Notes: generated by a model from the sequence alone, not told the origin. DNA of 64,000 nt from Bacteroidales bacterium (GCA_028282785.1 JANQHE010000012.1:28146-92145), one strand, 5' to 3'. Shown: positions 36,965 to 46,592, counted from the first letter of the stretch. Numbers and translations: made by a program.

Positions 36965-37783
36965 ATGGTAAAAAATATTCCGGATATTAAACACCTGGAT
37001 AGCAATAATTTCTTTTTACTGGCAGGTCCTTGTGCAGTAGAAAGCGAAAAGAACGTTTTTGAAATTGCAGAGCGAATTATAAAAATAACTGACAAATTAA
37101 AGATACCATACATCTTTAAGGCTTCATACAAAAAGGCCAATAGATCAAGAATTGATTCATTTACGGGGATCGGAGACATTAAAGCTTTAAAGATATTAGG
37201 TAAAGTCCGTGAAGAGCTTAACATTCCAATTGTTACAGATATTCATTCGGAAATTGAAGCTACTATCGCTGCAGCTTATGTTGATGTGCTTCAAATTCCT
37301 GCATTCCTTTGCCGTCAAACAGAGTTACTGATTGCAGCTGCTAAAACAGGAAAAGTAATTAATATTAAAAAGGGGCAATTTTTGTCTCCCTCTTCAATGA
37401 AATTTGCAGTTAATAAGGTATTGGACTCAGGAAATGAGAATGTTATGATAACTGATAGAGGAACTATGTTTGGATACCAGGATCAAATAATTGATTACAG
37501 AGGTATACCGGAAATGCAGAAGTTTGGATATCCGGTGATATTAGATATTACACATAGTTTACAACAACCAAATCAAAGTTCGGGAGTTACAGGCGGAAAA
37601 CCTGAATTAATTGAAACGGTTGGACGTGCAGGTATTGCCGTAGGTGTTGATGGTATTTTTATTGAAACTCATCCGGACCCTTCAAAAGCAAAATCAGACG
37701 GAGCTAATATGTTAAATTTAAATCATTTAGAAGGATTACTTAGTAATTTGGTTAAGATCCGTCAAACTATAGTTTCACTTTAA
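36965..37783 (+). CDS. kdsA: 3-deoxy-8-phosphooctulonate synthase (KDO 8-phosphate synthase)
   Basis: The protein has 272 residues. It shows LLAGPCAVESE, FKASYKKANRSRIDSFTGIG, VTDIHSE, DVLQIPAFLCRQTELLIAAAKTG, NIKKGQFLSP, FGYQDQIIDYRGIP and DGIFIETHPDPSKAKSDGANML, all diagnostic. It condenses phosphoenolpyruvate with arabinose 5-phosphate to make KDO 8-phosphate for lipopolysaccharide. It is convergent with the hybrid kinase, with a 4-base gap and no obvious terminator in it. Confidence 0.96.
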   Translation: MVKNIPDIKHLDSNNFFLLAGPCAVESEKNVFEIAERIIKITDKLKIPYIFKASYKKANRSRIDSFTGIGDIKALKILGKVREELNIPIVTDIHSEIEATIAAAYVDVLQIPAFLCRQTELLIAAAKTGKVINIKKGQFLSPSSMKFAVNKVLDSGNENVMITDRGTMFGYQDQIIDYRGIPEMQKFGYPVILDITHSLQQPNQSSGVTGGKPELIETVGRAGIAVGVDGIFIETHPDPSKAKSDGANMLNLNHLEGLLSNLVKIRQTIVSL

Positions 37784-37787
37784 ATCG

Positions 37788-40382
37788 TCAGGATAAGTAT
37801 TTATCCAGCTTTGTCAAAAACTGATGCATTGAAATTGGCTTAGATATGTAATCATCACAACCTGCATCAATGCATTTATAACTATCTTGTGGCAAGGCAT
37901 ATGCTGTTTGTGCAACGATCGGAATATCTTTAGTCATCTTTTTTACTAATCGTGCACATTCATATCCGTCCATAACAGGCATTTGGATATCGAGAAGTAT
38001 TAAATCGATTTTATTTCCATCTTTTACAAATTCTATCACTTCTTTCCCATTCCTTGCCCACTTTAATTCTACATTTGTTGGCACTAAGGTTTCTTGTATA
38101 ATATCAAAGTTTATTCTTTTATCTTCTGCCACAACAATTACCTTATTTTCCCAGTTAAACTCACTTGGCTGAATATCCATAATTTTACCCTGCTTATCAG
38201 GCTTAAAAGGTATGGTTACAAAAAAGGTACTTCCTTTATTTACTGTTGATTCCAGTGTTATTGTCCCACTCAAAAGTTTTACAAGGTTTTTAGCCACTGT
38301 TAAACCGATACCGGCTCCTCCATATTCCTTAGTTGTACTTTCATCAACTTGCCTAAACCGTTCGAATATTAAACCAAAATTCTCTTCGGCAATTCCGATA
38401 CCGGTATCTTTTACATAAAATTGAATCTCATTGCGTTTTGGGTGCGTAAATCCAAATTCTATATAGCCTTTATTGGTGAATTTTATTGCATTATCTATTA
38501 AGATAGAAAGTATTTGTTTAAGTCTGGATTGATCTGAATTTATTAATATATCTGCTTCGGTATTTTCATTTGTATATTCTAACGCTAACTTATCTTTACC
38601 TTTTTTAAGCAATTCATTTGCGAAATTATCATGTAAGAACTCCATCATCGGGTGCGGATTAAACTCTTTAATTTCAATCTTAGCCTGGCCTGATTCAATG
38701 TTAGCAAAATCTACAATATCGTCTATTAAATTGGTTAATTCCTTGCATCCTTGCCGAACAAAATTTATATATTCATTTCTTTTATCACTTCCAATGGAAT
38801 CAAAAGCTAACATTTGTGTAAATCCAGTGATAGCATTCATTGGTGTTCGAATTTCGTGAGAAATATTGGCTAAAAAGTTAGATTTTAAGCGATCTGCTTC
38901 TTCTGCCATGTTTTTGGCTAACTCAAGGTCCTTCATTGTCTTTTTATGCTTATCAATCTCGAGCCTAAGAAGTTTATTTGAGTCTTCAATATCCTCTGTT
39001 CGTTCTCTCACCTTTTTTTCCAAGTCTTCTTTAATTTCTTTCAACTGATCTTCGATAATTATTCTTTCCTCTATTTCGTCTTGTAATTTACTTGATAAAC
39101 GTCGCTGGAACCTTGCAAAAACAAATAAAGTAAAAGCTATAATTAATGCTAAAAACGAACTAATAATAAGGATTAGATTTTGGGTTTCTTTCTTTTTTAT
39201 TTTTGCATCCTTTAGTTCCTGATCAAGTTTCAAAAACTCTATTTCTTTCTCTTGTTGGGCCGTTTGGAATTTAGCTTCTAATTCTGCAATTTGATTATGT
39301 TTCTCTTCATTAAATAATGAGTCTTTTATTAAAACATATTCTTTATAATAAATCAGTGCATTTCTATATTCGGCCATCTCATCATAAACACCGGATAATG
39401 CTTCGTAATTATATGATATAAAATCAGCCATTGAAACTTCTTTAGAAAGATTAAGGCCTTTTTGAAAGTATTCAATTGACTTAGTATAACTACCTAAATT
39501 TCTGTATAATGAACCGAGATTGTAAAATATATAGACCAAGGTAGGTTTATATCCTATTTCTTCAAAAATAAATAAGGCTCTCTGATAATATTCCAGGGCC
39601 ATTTCAAAATCCTTACTTTCTTCATATATCAAACCTATATTGCTTAACGAAATGGCTATATTTTTTTTATCGTTAATATCTTCATATATATTTAGAGATT
39701 TTTTGTAATAACTAAGTGATTTAACAAAATCGCCCCAATTATAATGTAGAACACCAATATTTTGATATATGGCCGCAATTCTTTCCTCATTGTTTTTTTT
39801 ATGATATATCTCTAATGCCTTATCATAGTAACTTTGCGCAAGTGTATATTTTTCCAGGTCATTGTATAATGTTCCTATACATTGATATGTTCTTGCTGAT
39901 TTTTCATCATTACCAAGGGATTGCGATATTTTTACAGCTTCCTGATAATGACTTAAGGCCCTATCATAATTATTTAAATATTGATTGGTTCTTCCTAAAT
40001 AATGATTCAAATGTATTAACTGACTTGAATTTTCCAGGTTTTTATATAATTCAAGTGATTGCAAATAAAACTCATTGGCTTTTTCGAAATTGTTTGAGCT
40101 ATAATAATATTCGCCTAAATAAAAATTCGAATATGCAATCGCTTCGGTATCATTAATCTTAGTAGCTATTTCAAGAAGGTTCGTTGAATGATTAAAAACT
40201 TCTGTTAAAAGATCAGGAAAACTTAAACTTATGATTTCTTTATAAATTGGTAATTTTAATTCAACCTGGTCAGTTTCATTTAATTTCTTTTTAAGTTGAT
40301 TCAGTTTATCCTGATGGGTAGTTTCTTGAGAAAATGAGATTAATCCGTATATAATAAATAATAAGCTAAATACGGTTCGCAT
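37788..40382 (-). CDS. TPR-sensor hybrid histidine kinase with receiver domain
   Basis: The protein has 864 residues. The signal peptide (about 1-18) exports about 370 residues containing eight or so tetratricopeptide repeats (YDRALSHYQEAVKISQSLGND, YTLAQSYYDKALEIYHKKN and so on). Then come a short coiled coil, one TM helix (about 402-424), a longer coiled coil, HisKA with phospho-histidine 509 (NISHEIRTPMNA), HATPase (N box SILIDNAIKF, G boxes DTGIGIAEENF and GGAGIGLTVA), and a C-terminal receiver with phospho-aspartate 798 (LLDIQMPVMDG). There is no DNA-binding domain, so it needs a downstream partner, and none is adjacent. It stands alone. Confidence 0.93.
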   Translation of the reverse strand: MRTVFSLLFIIYGLISFSQETTHQDKLNQLKKKLNETDQVELKLPIYKEIISLSFPDLLTEVFNHSTNLLEIATKINDTEAIAYSNFYLGEYYYSSNNFEKANEFYLQSLELYKNLENSSQLIHLNHYLGRTNQYLNNYDRALSHYQEAVKISQSLGNDEKSARTYQCIGTLYNDLEKYTLAQSYYDKALEIYHKKNNEERIAAIYQNIGVLHYNWGDFVKSLSYYKKSLNIYEDINDKKNIAISLSNIGLIYEESKDFEMALEYYQRALFIFEEIGYKPTLVYIFYNLGSLYRNLGSYTKSIEYFQKGLNLSKEVSMADFISYNYEALSGVYDEMAEYRNALIYYKEYVLIKDSLFNEEKHNQIAELEAKFQTAQQEKEIEFLKLDQELKDAKIKKKETQNLILIISSFLALIIAFTLFVFARFQRRLSSKLQDEIEERIIIEDQLKEIKEDLEKKVRERTEDIEDSNKLLRLEIDKHKKTMKDLELAKNMAEEADRLKSNFLANISHEIRTPMNAITGFTQMLAFDSIGSDKRNEYINFVRQGCKELTNLIDDIVDFANIESGQAKIEIKEFNPHPMMEFLHDNFANELLKKGKDKLALEYTNENTEADILINSDQSRLKQILSILIDNAIKFTNKGYIEFGFTHPKRNEIQFYVKDTGIGIAEENFGLIFERFRQVDESTTKEYGGAGIGLTVAKNLVKLLSGTITLESTVNKGSTFFVTIPFKPDKQGKIMDIQPSEFNWENKVIVVAEDKRINFDIIQETLVPTNVELKWARNGKEVIEFVKDGNKIDLILLDIQMPVMDGYECARLVKKMTKDIPIVAQTAYALPQDSYKCIDAGCDDYISKPISMHQFLTKLDKYLS

Positions 40383-40479
40383 AGATTATTTAGATTTAAT
40401 GTTTGAAGTTATTACAACTTAAATATACAAAATAATCTGCTAATTAAAGATTTTTAAGATTCTAAAGAATTCTAAAGAG

Positions 40480-40863
40480 TTATTCTATTTCAAGAAATGA
40501 TTTTATGGCACCGAAATAATAATCATTCCAACCGGTAGTAATATTCTCAAAATCTTTATCAGGTATATTGGTATGTTTCAATTCTATTTGTGTACCCTTT
40601 TTATGTTCAAATAAATTGATAGTTACAATAGATTTTTCAGGTAGTTCGCCAAAATACCATTCCTGAACAATCTTTTTATGTTTAATGATCTCAATGTTTT
40701 TACCGGTAATGTCACCTTCCCAAAGTGAAAATTCTGTTTCGGGGTTAGCGTCCATAATGGCTTTGTATCCAGACCATAGTTCTATTGTAAAAGGATTTGT
40801 TAATGCTACAAATACATCCTGAGGTTCTGCCGGAAGAATATAATATTTCTTAAAATCTTTCAC
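40480..40863 (-). CDS. START-like (AHSA1/SRPBCC fold) protein
   Basis: The protein has 127 residues, with FKKYYILPAEPQDVFVALTNPFTIELWSG at the N-terminus, IVQEWYFGELPEKSIVTINLFEHKKGTQIELKHTNIP in the middle and the helix WNDYYFGAIKSFLEIE at the end. This is the Bet v1/SRPBCC fold seen in AHSA1-type proteins, with a hydrophobic ligand pocket and no enzyme motif. It is the third gene of an operon, 7 bases after the coiled-coil protein. The family is common in Bacteroidota and its role is not known. Confidence 0.85.
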   Translation of the reverse strand: MKDFKKYYILPAEPQDVFVALTNPFTIELWSGYKAIMDANPETEFSLWEGDITGKNIEIIKHKKIVQEWYFGELPEKSIVTINLFEHKKGTQIELKHTNIPDKDFENITTGWNDYYFGAIKSFLEIE

Positions 40864-40870
40864 TTATATT

Positions 40871-42805
40871 TTATACTTTATCTAGCTCAACAGTATATAA
40901 TTCTTCAGATATGGATTGATTATTTCTGAAAAAGAATATCGCACCCCACTCATGTTCTACTTTTAAGTAAATTCTAATTACCAGATCATCGACCACAATA
41001 GTTCGCGTGATATGCATGCCAAATTTGTTAAATTCCTCAACGGTTTTACCTTTAGGGTAATCTTTCTTTATTTGAATAAATTCATCTGCTGTTTCTTTTG
41101 CTCTACTATAAAGTTCACTCTGTCGTTTTAATTTTTCAGCCAGTGCCTTTGCTTTTCTTTCTTCAATATCTTTTTGCAATTGCTCCTGCTTTTCAATTTC
41201 TGCCTGAGCTTTTGCTGCCTCTTCTGCCTTTTGCCTTTCCTCTGCTAATCCCTTTTCTTCGGCCAATTTTGCTAATCGTTGTTCTTCTTCTAATGCTTTT
41301 TGAGCTTCTTCTTCTTTTCTACGCTTTTCTGCTTCTTCTTTTAATTGAGCCAATTCTTTTTCATAAGCTTCTCTTTCTAAACGCTCTTTTTCTTCAGCAA
41401 TTTTTCTCAAAGAATCTGCTTCGGCTTTTTGTCTTGCTTCTTCAGCTTCTTTTTTGCGAGCAGCTTCTTCAGCCTCTTTTTTTGCTCTTTCTTCAGCTTC
41501 AATACGCTGTTGTTCCGCAATTCTTTCCTTTTCCAGCCGTTCGGTTTCTTTACGAGCTTCTTCCTCCTGCCGTCTGCGTTCGGCTTCTTCTTTTTCTTTT
41601 ACAAGTGCTAATGCTTTCTTTTCAGCCTCAATTCTTGCAGCTTCCTCTGCTGCTAATTTTCTAGCCTCTTCTTCTGCCTTTAACTTAGCTTCTAAAGCTG
41701 CTTTTTGTCTTGCTTCTTCTTCGGCTTTCAACCTGGCTTTTTCTTCAGCTTCTTTACGTTGTTGTTCTGCAATTCTTTCCTTTTCCAGCCGTTCTGCTTT
41801 CTTACGGGCTTCTTCCTCTTGCCGTCTGCGTTCGGCTTCTTCTTTTTCCTTTGCAAGTGCTAATGCTTTCTTTTCAGCCTCGATTCTTGCAGCTTCCTCT
41901 GCTGCTAATTTTCTTGCTTCTTCTTCAGCTTTTAACTTAGCTTCTAAAGCTGCTTTTTGTCTTGCTTCTTCTTCGGCTTTTAATCTGGCTTTTTCTTCAG
42001 CCTCTTTACGTTGTTGTTCTGCAATTTTTTCCTTTTCCAGCCGTTCAGCTTCCCTACGGGCTTCTTCCTCCTGCCGTCTGCGTTCAGCTTCTTCTTCTTG
42101 CTCTTTCCTTATTCTTTCCTTTTCTGCAGCTTCCTGGATTTTACGTTCTTCTTCTGCTTTTTTTCTTGCTTCGGCAGCAGCTTTTTGTTCTTCTAACTTT
42201 CGTAAGCGTTCTGCTTCTTTTGCTGCTTTTTCTGCTGCAATTTCAGCTTTTCTTTGAGCTAAAGTTTCTTGCTTTTGTTGTTCAAGGTGTTCATTATGAG
42301 CCTTTTCTAATTCTCTTTCAGCTTTGTCAATTTTACTTCTGATTTCCGAAGAGTAATCTACATCATAATCAAAATCAACAATTTCATTATAAAATTTAAT
42401 TATGCCAACAGGCTGTGTAAAAACCAGTGTATTAACGCCCTCATATTGTTTAAAAAGTTCAACTGTAAAGAATATTGGTGTGAATGCTTTATCCTGAAAC
42501 CGTTCCGGAACTTCTGTATTAATATTTATTTTCTTGGTTACATATCCATCTTTGATAAATTCAAAAATGTAATTCTTATTAATGTCAAGTTCAACTTTAA
42601 ACTTTCCTGACCTATCAGAAATATAAGTTTCAACAAAATTACCATTTTCATATAGTTTTATTTCTCCTTCAATGGCTTTACCTTGTTTAAAATCTAATCT
42701 TCCTTTAATTTCCAGAAAATTTTGAGGATGGACAGTTTTTGCAAAAAAAACAAATACTGATATAAGTAAAATTGTGGCTATATTTTTAAGTGATCTTGTA
42801 CTCAT
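40871..42805 (-). CDS. Exported repeat protein with long charged coiled coil
   Basis: The protein has 644 residues. The signal peptide ends near VHPQ. A carboxypeptidase-regulatory-like beta domain follows (about 30-115: GRLDFKQGKAIEGEIKLYENGNFVETYISDRSGKFKVEL). A very long Glu/Ala/Arg/Lys-rich helix then runs from about 155 to 570, with 2.4 copies of an 84-residue repeat, and a globular C-terminal domain ends the protein (TVEEFNKFGMHITRTIVVDDLVIRIYLKVEHEWGAIFFF). It is probably periplasmic, acting as a stalk or spacer between the two end domains; the helix could span on the order of 60 nm if straight. It sits between the cNMP-binding kinase (10-base gap) and the START-like gene (7-base gap). 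Confidence 0.8.
   Translation of the reverse strand: MSTRSLKNIATILLISVFVFFAKTVHPQNFLEIKGRLDFKQGKAIEGEIKLYENGNFVETYISDRSGKFKVELDINKNYIFEFIKDGYVTKKININTEVPERFQDKAFTPIFFTVELFKQYEGVNTLVFTQPVGIIKFYNEIVDFDYDVDYSSEIRSKIDKAERELEKAHNEHLEQQKQETLAQRKAEIAAEKAAKEAERLRKLEEQKAAAEARKKAEEERKIQEAAEKERIRKEQEEEAERRRQEEEARREAERLEKEKIAEQQRKEAEEKARLKAEEEARQKAALEAKLKAEEEARKLAAEEAARIEAEKKALALAKEKEEAERRRQEEEARKKAERLEKERIAEQQRKEAEEKARLKAEEEARQKAALEAKLKAEEEARKLAAEEAARIEAEKKALALVKEKEEAERRRQEEEARKETERLEKERIAEQQRIEAEERAKKEAEEAARKKEAEEARQKAEADSLRKIAEEKERLEREAYEKELAQLKEEAEKRRKEEEAQKALEEEQRLAKLAEEKGLAEERQKAEEAAKAQAEIEKQEQLQKDIEERKAKALAEKLKRQSELYSRAKETADEFIQIKKDYPKGKTVEEFNKFGMHITRTIVVDDLVIRIYLKVEHEWGAIFFFRNNQSISEELYTVELDKV
41498..42130 (-). 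repeat. 252-base tandem repeat inside the coiled-coil gene
   Basis: The word cgtctgcgtt recurs at 41571, 41823 and (as cgtctgcgttc) 42075, exactly 252 bases apart, and the sequence between is nearly identical. The unit encodes 84 residues (EEAERRRQEEEAR...ALALAKEK). There are about 2.4 copies. High DNA identity points to recent duplication by recombination or slippage. Confidence 0.9.
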
Positions 42806-42815
42806 ATAATAAAAT

Positions 42816-44033
42816 CTAATCTTTATATAACGGTATGGTAAAAATAAACTCTGTACCTATTCCCTCTTTACTATTAACAAAAATTGTCCCTCCATTTTTT
42901 TCAACAAATTCTTTGGAAATAATTAATCCAAGTCCTGTTCCATACTCATCAGCTGTTCCTTGTGTTGATATATTTGAATCAATCTTAAAGATATATTCAA
43001 GATTGTTTTCAGGAATTCCAATACCTGTATCTTTAACGGAAACTTCAATTAAATTGTTATCAATGTTAGTTTTAATAGTAATTTGATCTCCGGCATTAGT
43101 AAACTTAACGGCATTCGACAGCAGATTACGTAAAACAGTGGTAATCATGTTTTTATCAATTAAAGCATATGTTTGCATTGGAACCTTTACATCAATCCTT
43201 ACACCTTTTTCATCAGCTTTTTCCTCAAAATACGATTTATTTTCCAAAGCTAATTCAAATATGTCAACTTTATCGGGATTCACTTCGATTCTACCAGTTT
43301 GAGATTTAGCCCATTGTAATAAATCTTCCAATAAGTTATAAGCATTATTTGAGAACGTATGAATTTGTTGAATAAACTCCTGTATTTTTTCGGTATCATA
43401 GCTTTCGAATCTGTCAATTAATAGCTCTGTCAATCCAATTACAGTATTAAATGGATTTTTCAAATCATGTGCAATGATTGTGAAGAATTTATCTTTAGTA
43501 GCATTTAACTCCTCGAGTTCCGTTTTTTGTTTGTCCAGCTTATCTCTTTGACGTTGAATTTTTAAGCTGTTTTGTGTAAGTCTTTCTTCCAGAACGTTAT
43601 TATTTCTTAAACGCCTAATTAAAGATTTTAAAACAGCTTTTGATACTTCAACGTTATCCTTAATAATTTTGTGAAAATCTTCCTGATCTAACCTTAGTAA
43701 ATGAGTATCTTCAATTGCAGTAACAGTTGCTGATCTGACGGAAGAATCTATAAGAGAATACTCACCAAAAAAATCTCTGTCATTAAATTCTGTAAAAACA
43801 TGATCGCCATCATGAACTTTTACTTTTCCTTTTGCAATAATGTACATTGCGTTAAGTTCATCACCTTTATGAAAAACGGCTTCATCCTGTGCAATAAATA
43901 TGTCTGTTAAAAAAGATGATAATCTTTTAAGAATCCTGTCATCTGATTCAGAGAATATTGTAACATCCTTTAATATAGCTATTCTGTCAATATCTGCGTT
44001 TGATTTATCTGATCCTCTTAATCTAAGTCCCAT
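42816..44033 (-). CDS. Cyclic-nucleotide-binding-domain histidine kinase
   Basis: The protein has 405 residues and no transmembrane segment. A cNMP-binding domain lies at about 20-135, with the phosphate-binding cassette FFGEYSLIDSSVRSATV in near-canonical form. A coiled-coil linker follows, then HisKA with phospho-histidine 189 (TIIAHDLKNPFNTV) and HATPase (LRNLLSNAVKF, DTGIGIPENN, GTGLGLIISKEFVEKNGG). It probably senses a cyclic nucleotide or related ligand in the cytoplasm; no response regulator is adjacent. It is first in an operon with the coiled-coil protein and the START-like protein, an unusual combination. Confidence 0.9.
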   Translation of the reverse strand: MGLRLRGSDKSNADIDRIAILKDVTIFSESDDRILKRLSSFLTDIFIAQDEAVFHKGDELNAMYIIAKGKVKVHDGDHVFTEFNDRDFFGEYSLIDSSVRSATVTAIEDTHLLRLDQEDFHKIIKDNVEVSKAVLKSLIRRLRNNNVLEERLTQNSLKIQRQRDKLDKQKTELEELNATKDKFFTIIAHDLKNPFNTVIGLTELLIDRFESYDTEKIQEFIQQIHTFSNNAYNLLEDLLQWAKSQTGRIEVNPDKVDIFELALENKSYFEEKADEKGVRIDVKVPMQTYALIDKNMITTVLRNLLSNAVKFTNAGDQITIKTNIDNNLIEVSVKDTGIGIPENNLEYIFKIDSNISTQGTADEYGTGLGLIISKEFVEKNGGTIFVNSKEGIGTEFIFTIPLYKD

Positions 44034-44163
44034 TATAGTTGATTGACTAATGTCTATAATATTTCCATAATACGTGCTAATAAAGCATTTGGTTGCAACT
44101 TAACAAAAGCAAATATAACAATTATAAAACAGAATAATTGGATTAATATTTTAATTTGAAATT

Positions 44164-44188
44164 AAAAATCCAGAGCATTACTCCGGAT
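44164..44188 (-). terminator. Terminator of the serine hydrolase gene
   Basis: ATCCAGAG (44168-44175) pairs with CTCCGGAT (44181-44188) with one wobble. A T-run follows on the minus strand. Confidence 0.7.
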
Positions 44189-44196
44189 CTTTATCA

Positions 44197-45543
44197 TTAT
44201 TTAATTGTCAATAAATTGCTTTTAATAGAGCTTGGTTCATAATAATCAAATAAATCATAAGTTGGCCAATAATCAATAGTCGCTAGTCCCTTAATCATAG
44301 TTTTATTAATTTGAACCGGAAATCTCGCACCATATTTCGGTGTAGTATTTATTACCAATATCCAACTTAAACCATTCTGTTCTCTTTTAAGTAAGGCTGA
44401 TGTTCCTGAAAGTGTTCCCGTTCGCCACCAGTACCCATTACGATCGGTACCTGTCCATCCATATGGCCTGATCAATCTGCTGGAATTTGTCATTTCCAAT
44501 ATTGACTCGTTGGATAAAATATCCTCTCTTAAATCAAATCCGTCGATTGCAACAAGCAATTTCATTAATTCGGTTGGTGTAGCAACCCAACCACCTGCTG
44601 CACCAAGTGTTTCCATCGAATTTCCACCATAATACTTTGGAACCATTTCTCCCGTTCCAAAACTTGAAAGTACTTCTCTTTCGCCCTTTAAACCGTAATA
44701 TCTAACTTCATTTTCGAAACGATTGTCTGGCAAAGATTTTCCCAGATGCATATCATATATACCTAAAGGATTTAATACCTGGGTAATTACGTAGTTTTCA
44801 TAACTCGTTCCCGAAACTTCTTGAATTATAAGTCCTAATAAAGCATAACCAAAATTGGAATAAACAGATTTTTTACCTGGCTCATAATCAAGCTTTCTGG
44901 TGTTAAGAACATACTCCGTAATTGTTTCTATATCCAATGGTAAATCCGCATTCATTTTTTTAGCAATCTTTAGGTTCTGGAACATTGGATCGCCTTTTTT
45001 ATTTGTCCAGCCTGAAGAATGGTTTAAAAGGTTTTTAACGGTTATATCCAATACATTCTTATCTTTTATTTCCAAGAATCTATCATTAAAAATTCCATTT
45101 TGTCCAAATACCGTATCATTAAGATTTACTTTTTCATCTTCAACAAGTTTCATTATTGCTACAGCAGTAATAAGTTTCGAAATACTCGCTACCCTGAATA
45201 AATGCTTTGGCTCAACATTTATTTCATTTTCTTTATCGGCATAACCAAATCCCTTAGAATAAATTAATCTTTCATCTTTTACAACGGCAACAGAAGCACC
45301 AACAATATTCCACTTATTCATGAATTCTTCAATCTGCTGATCCAGGCCTTGCATAGATTCATATGCCGATAATTTATTGCTTAAACGCAAAGAAATCGGC
45401 ATTCGTTCCTCTGAAGGAACAACCTTTTCGCTTGTTGATCTATCGGAAAAACTGATCGCGATCTCAGCGAAATATACTATAGTGAATAAAATAAATACTT
45501 TTAAAACTTTTATAAACTTCATAAACTTTTGTTTCGTTCCCAC
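44197..45543 (-). CDS. Serine hydrolase of the beta-lactamase (class C-like) family
   Basis: The protein has 448 residues. A hydrophobic N-terminal segment (about 10-32) is a signal peptide or anchor; methionine 8 (at 45522) is an alternative start. The active-site S-x-x-K is S120-I-S-K123 (FRVASISKLI) and the Y-x-N motif is Y228-S-N230 (VYSNFGYALLG). Near the end, WWRTGTLSGTSAL takes the place of the KTG element. Such proteins include esterases, D-aminopeptidases and peptidoglycan-active enzymes, and true beta-lactamase activity is unlikely but not excluded. It is a single gene with its own terminator. Confidence 0.88.
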   Translation of the reverse strand: MGTKQKFMKFIKVLKVFILFTIVYFAEIAISFSDRSTSEKVVPSEERMPISLRLSNKLSAYESMQGLDQQIEEFMNKWNIVGASVAVVKDERLIYSKGFGYADKENEINVEPKHLFRVASISKLITAVAIMKLVEDEKVNLNDTVFGQNGIFNDRFLEIKDKNVLDITVKNLLNHSSGWTNKKGDPMFQNLKIAKKMNADLPLDIETITEYVLNTRKLDYEPGKKSVYSNFGYALLGLIIQEVSGTSYENYVITQVLNPLGIYDMHLGKSLPDNRFENEVRYYGLKGEREVLSSFGTGEMVPKYYGGNSMETLGAAGGWVATPTELMKLLVAIDGFDLREDILSNESILEMTNSSRLIRPYGWTGTDRNGYWWRTGTLSGTSALLKREQNGLSWILVINTTPKYGARFPVQINKTMIKGLATIDYWPTYDLFDYYEPSSIKSNLLTIK

Positions 45544-45730
45544 TAAAATCAGCCATCAGACATTAACAACCTGATTAACTGCACCTTACTAAATATTTAA
45601 TAAGAAAAACGGGTGCAAATCTAATTAAATATCTCTAATAACAAATAATTCCTTTGCAAGTTTTGACAAATGCTAAATTTTTGACGATGAGTTTATTAAC
45701 ATTTTTGAATAAAAAAATATGGAAAGTATT

Positions 45731-45760
45731 AAAAAACCACTGCTTTCAGAAAAACAGTGG
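45731..45760 (-). terminator. Terminator of the beta-barrel protein gene
   Basis: CCACTG (45737-45742) pairs with CAGTGG (45755-45760). Six T follow on the minus strand. Confidence 0.85.
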
Positions 45761-45785
45761 CTGTTGAAAACTTTTATGTTAAATT

Positions 45786-46448
45786 TTAGAAAAAGAACCC
45801 TAGCGAAACTACAAACTGACTATTTCTTGAATCAAAACCGTATGAAGTATTTCCAATATTTACTCCATCAGCCAGTTTACTAAGGTTTCCCTCATATTTT
45901 GCATCAATTGTTATCTTTTCTCCCAAATCTAATCCTAAACCTACCTGATATCCCCATGTAGCACCATTAAATTCTTCCTTTACTTCTACATCATCAAACA
46001 TATCCAAAGCCGGATCAGAGCTTAAAACAATTGTTCCAACCGGTCCTCCTTGCAAACGTAACGGTCCCATTTTATAACCTACCATAATCGGAATATCCAG
46101 TTGTCTAAATTTTTGTTCCCTTACTTCGGATAATACTTCAGCTCCACCATTTAAGGACGTTACTTCAACTTCACCGCTGGTGGAAGTAAATAATAATTCA
46201 GGTTGCACATAAAGTTTCATTATAGTAACTCTTGCCATAACGCCTCCCTGAAATCCTACTTTAGCATCTTTACCTTTTACTACAAGTTCATCGAATTCTG
46301 ATTGGTCAGAAACATTTATAACATCATCAGCTTTAATGCTTGTTGTAGTAATACCTCCTTTAATACCAAATTTAATCTGCGCATTTGAAACCAAATAAAA
46401 TGGTATAATCAATAATGCTATTAAAAATATTCGTTTCATAATATTCAA
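45786..46448 (-). CDS. PorT-family outer-membrane beta-barrel protein
   Basis: The protein has 220 residues. The signal peptide ends at VSNAQ; methionine 4 (MKRIFLIALL) may be the real start. The mature part has the pattern IKFGIKGGITTTSI, MVGYKMGPLRLQGGPVGTIVL, GYQVGLGLDLGEKITIDAKYEGNLSKL and a final SQFVVSLGFFF strand, typical of eight-stranded outer-membrane barrels of the PorT/OMP_b-brl_2 type. The function is unknown. Confidence 0.85.
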   Translation of the reverse strand: MNIMKRIFLIALLIIPFYLVSNAQIKFGIKGGITTTSIKADDVINVSDQSEFDELVVKGKDAKVGFQGGVMARVTIMKLYVQPELLFTSTSGEVEVTSLNGGAEVLSEVREQKFRQLDIPIMVGYKMGPLRLQGGPVGTIVLSSDPALDMFDDVEVKEEFNGATWGYQVGLGLDLGEKITIDAKYEGNLSKLADGVNIGNTSYGFDSRNSQFVVSLGFFF

Positions 46449-46539
46449 TTTTTAGTTTATTGTTCTGAATTTTCAAAAACCATTCCAAAAATGATTTAAG
46501 TTTTAAAATATGTCGAAGATAAAGGTTTTAAATTCTAAT

Positions 46540-46570
46540 AAAAAGGGTAAAGATTTTACCTCTTTACCCT
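46540..46570 (-). terminator. slyD terminator
   Basis: AGGGTAAAG (46544-46552) pairs with CTTTACCCT (46562-46570), a perfect nine-pair stem. A T-rich run follows on the minus strand. Confidence 0.85.
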
Positions 46571-46592
46571 GAAAATTATATAGTTAAGAATC

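Noticed and set aside
41498..42130. Regularly spaced repeats, possible CRISPR-like array
   Set aside because: The 252-base units are contiguous coding repeats in one frame, without spacers, and no cas genes are present.
41098..42342. Several long plus-strand open frames rich in Leu/Phe or Ser/Ala
   Set aside because: They are the complement of the Glu/Ala/Arg repeat gene; its biased codons leave all antisense frames open. No start, promoter or domain supports them.
44197..45543. Antibiotic-resistance beta-lactamase
   Set aside because: The catalytic S-x-x-K and Y-x-N are present, but the KTG element is replaced, and the length and N-terminus fit the broad serine hydrolase family rather than AmpC.
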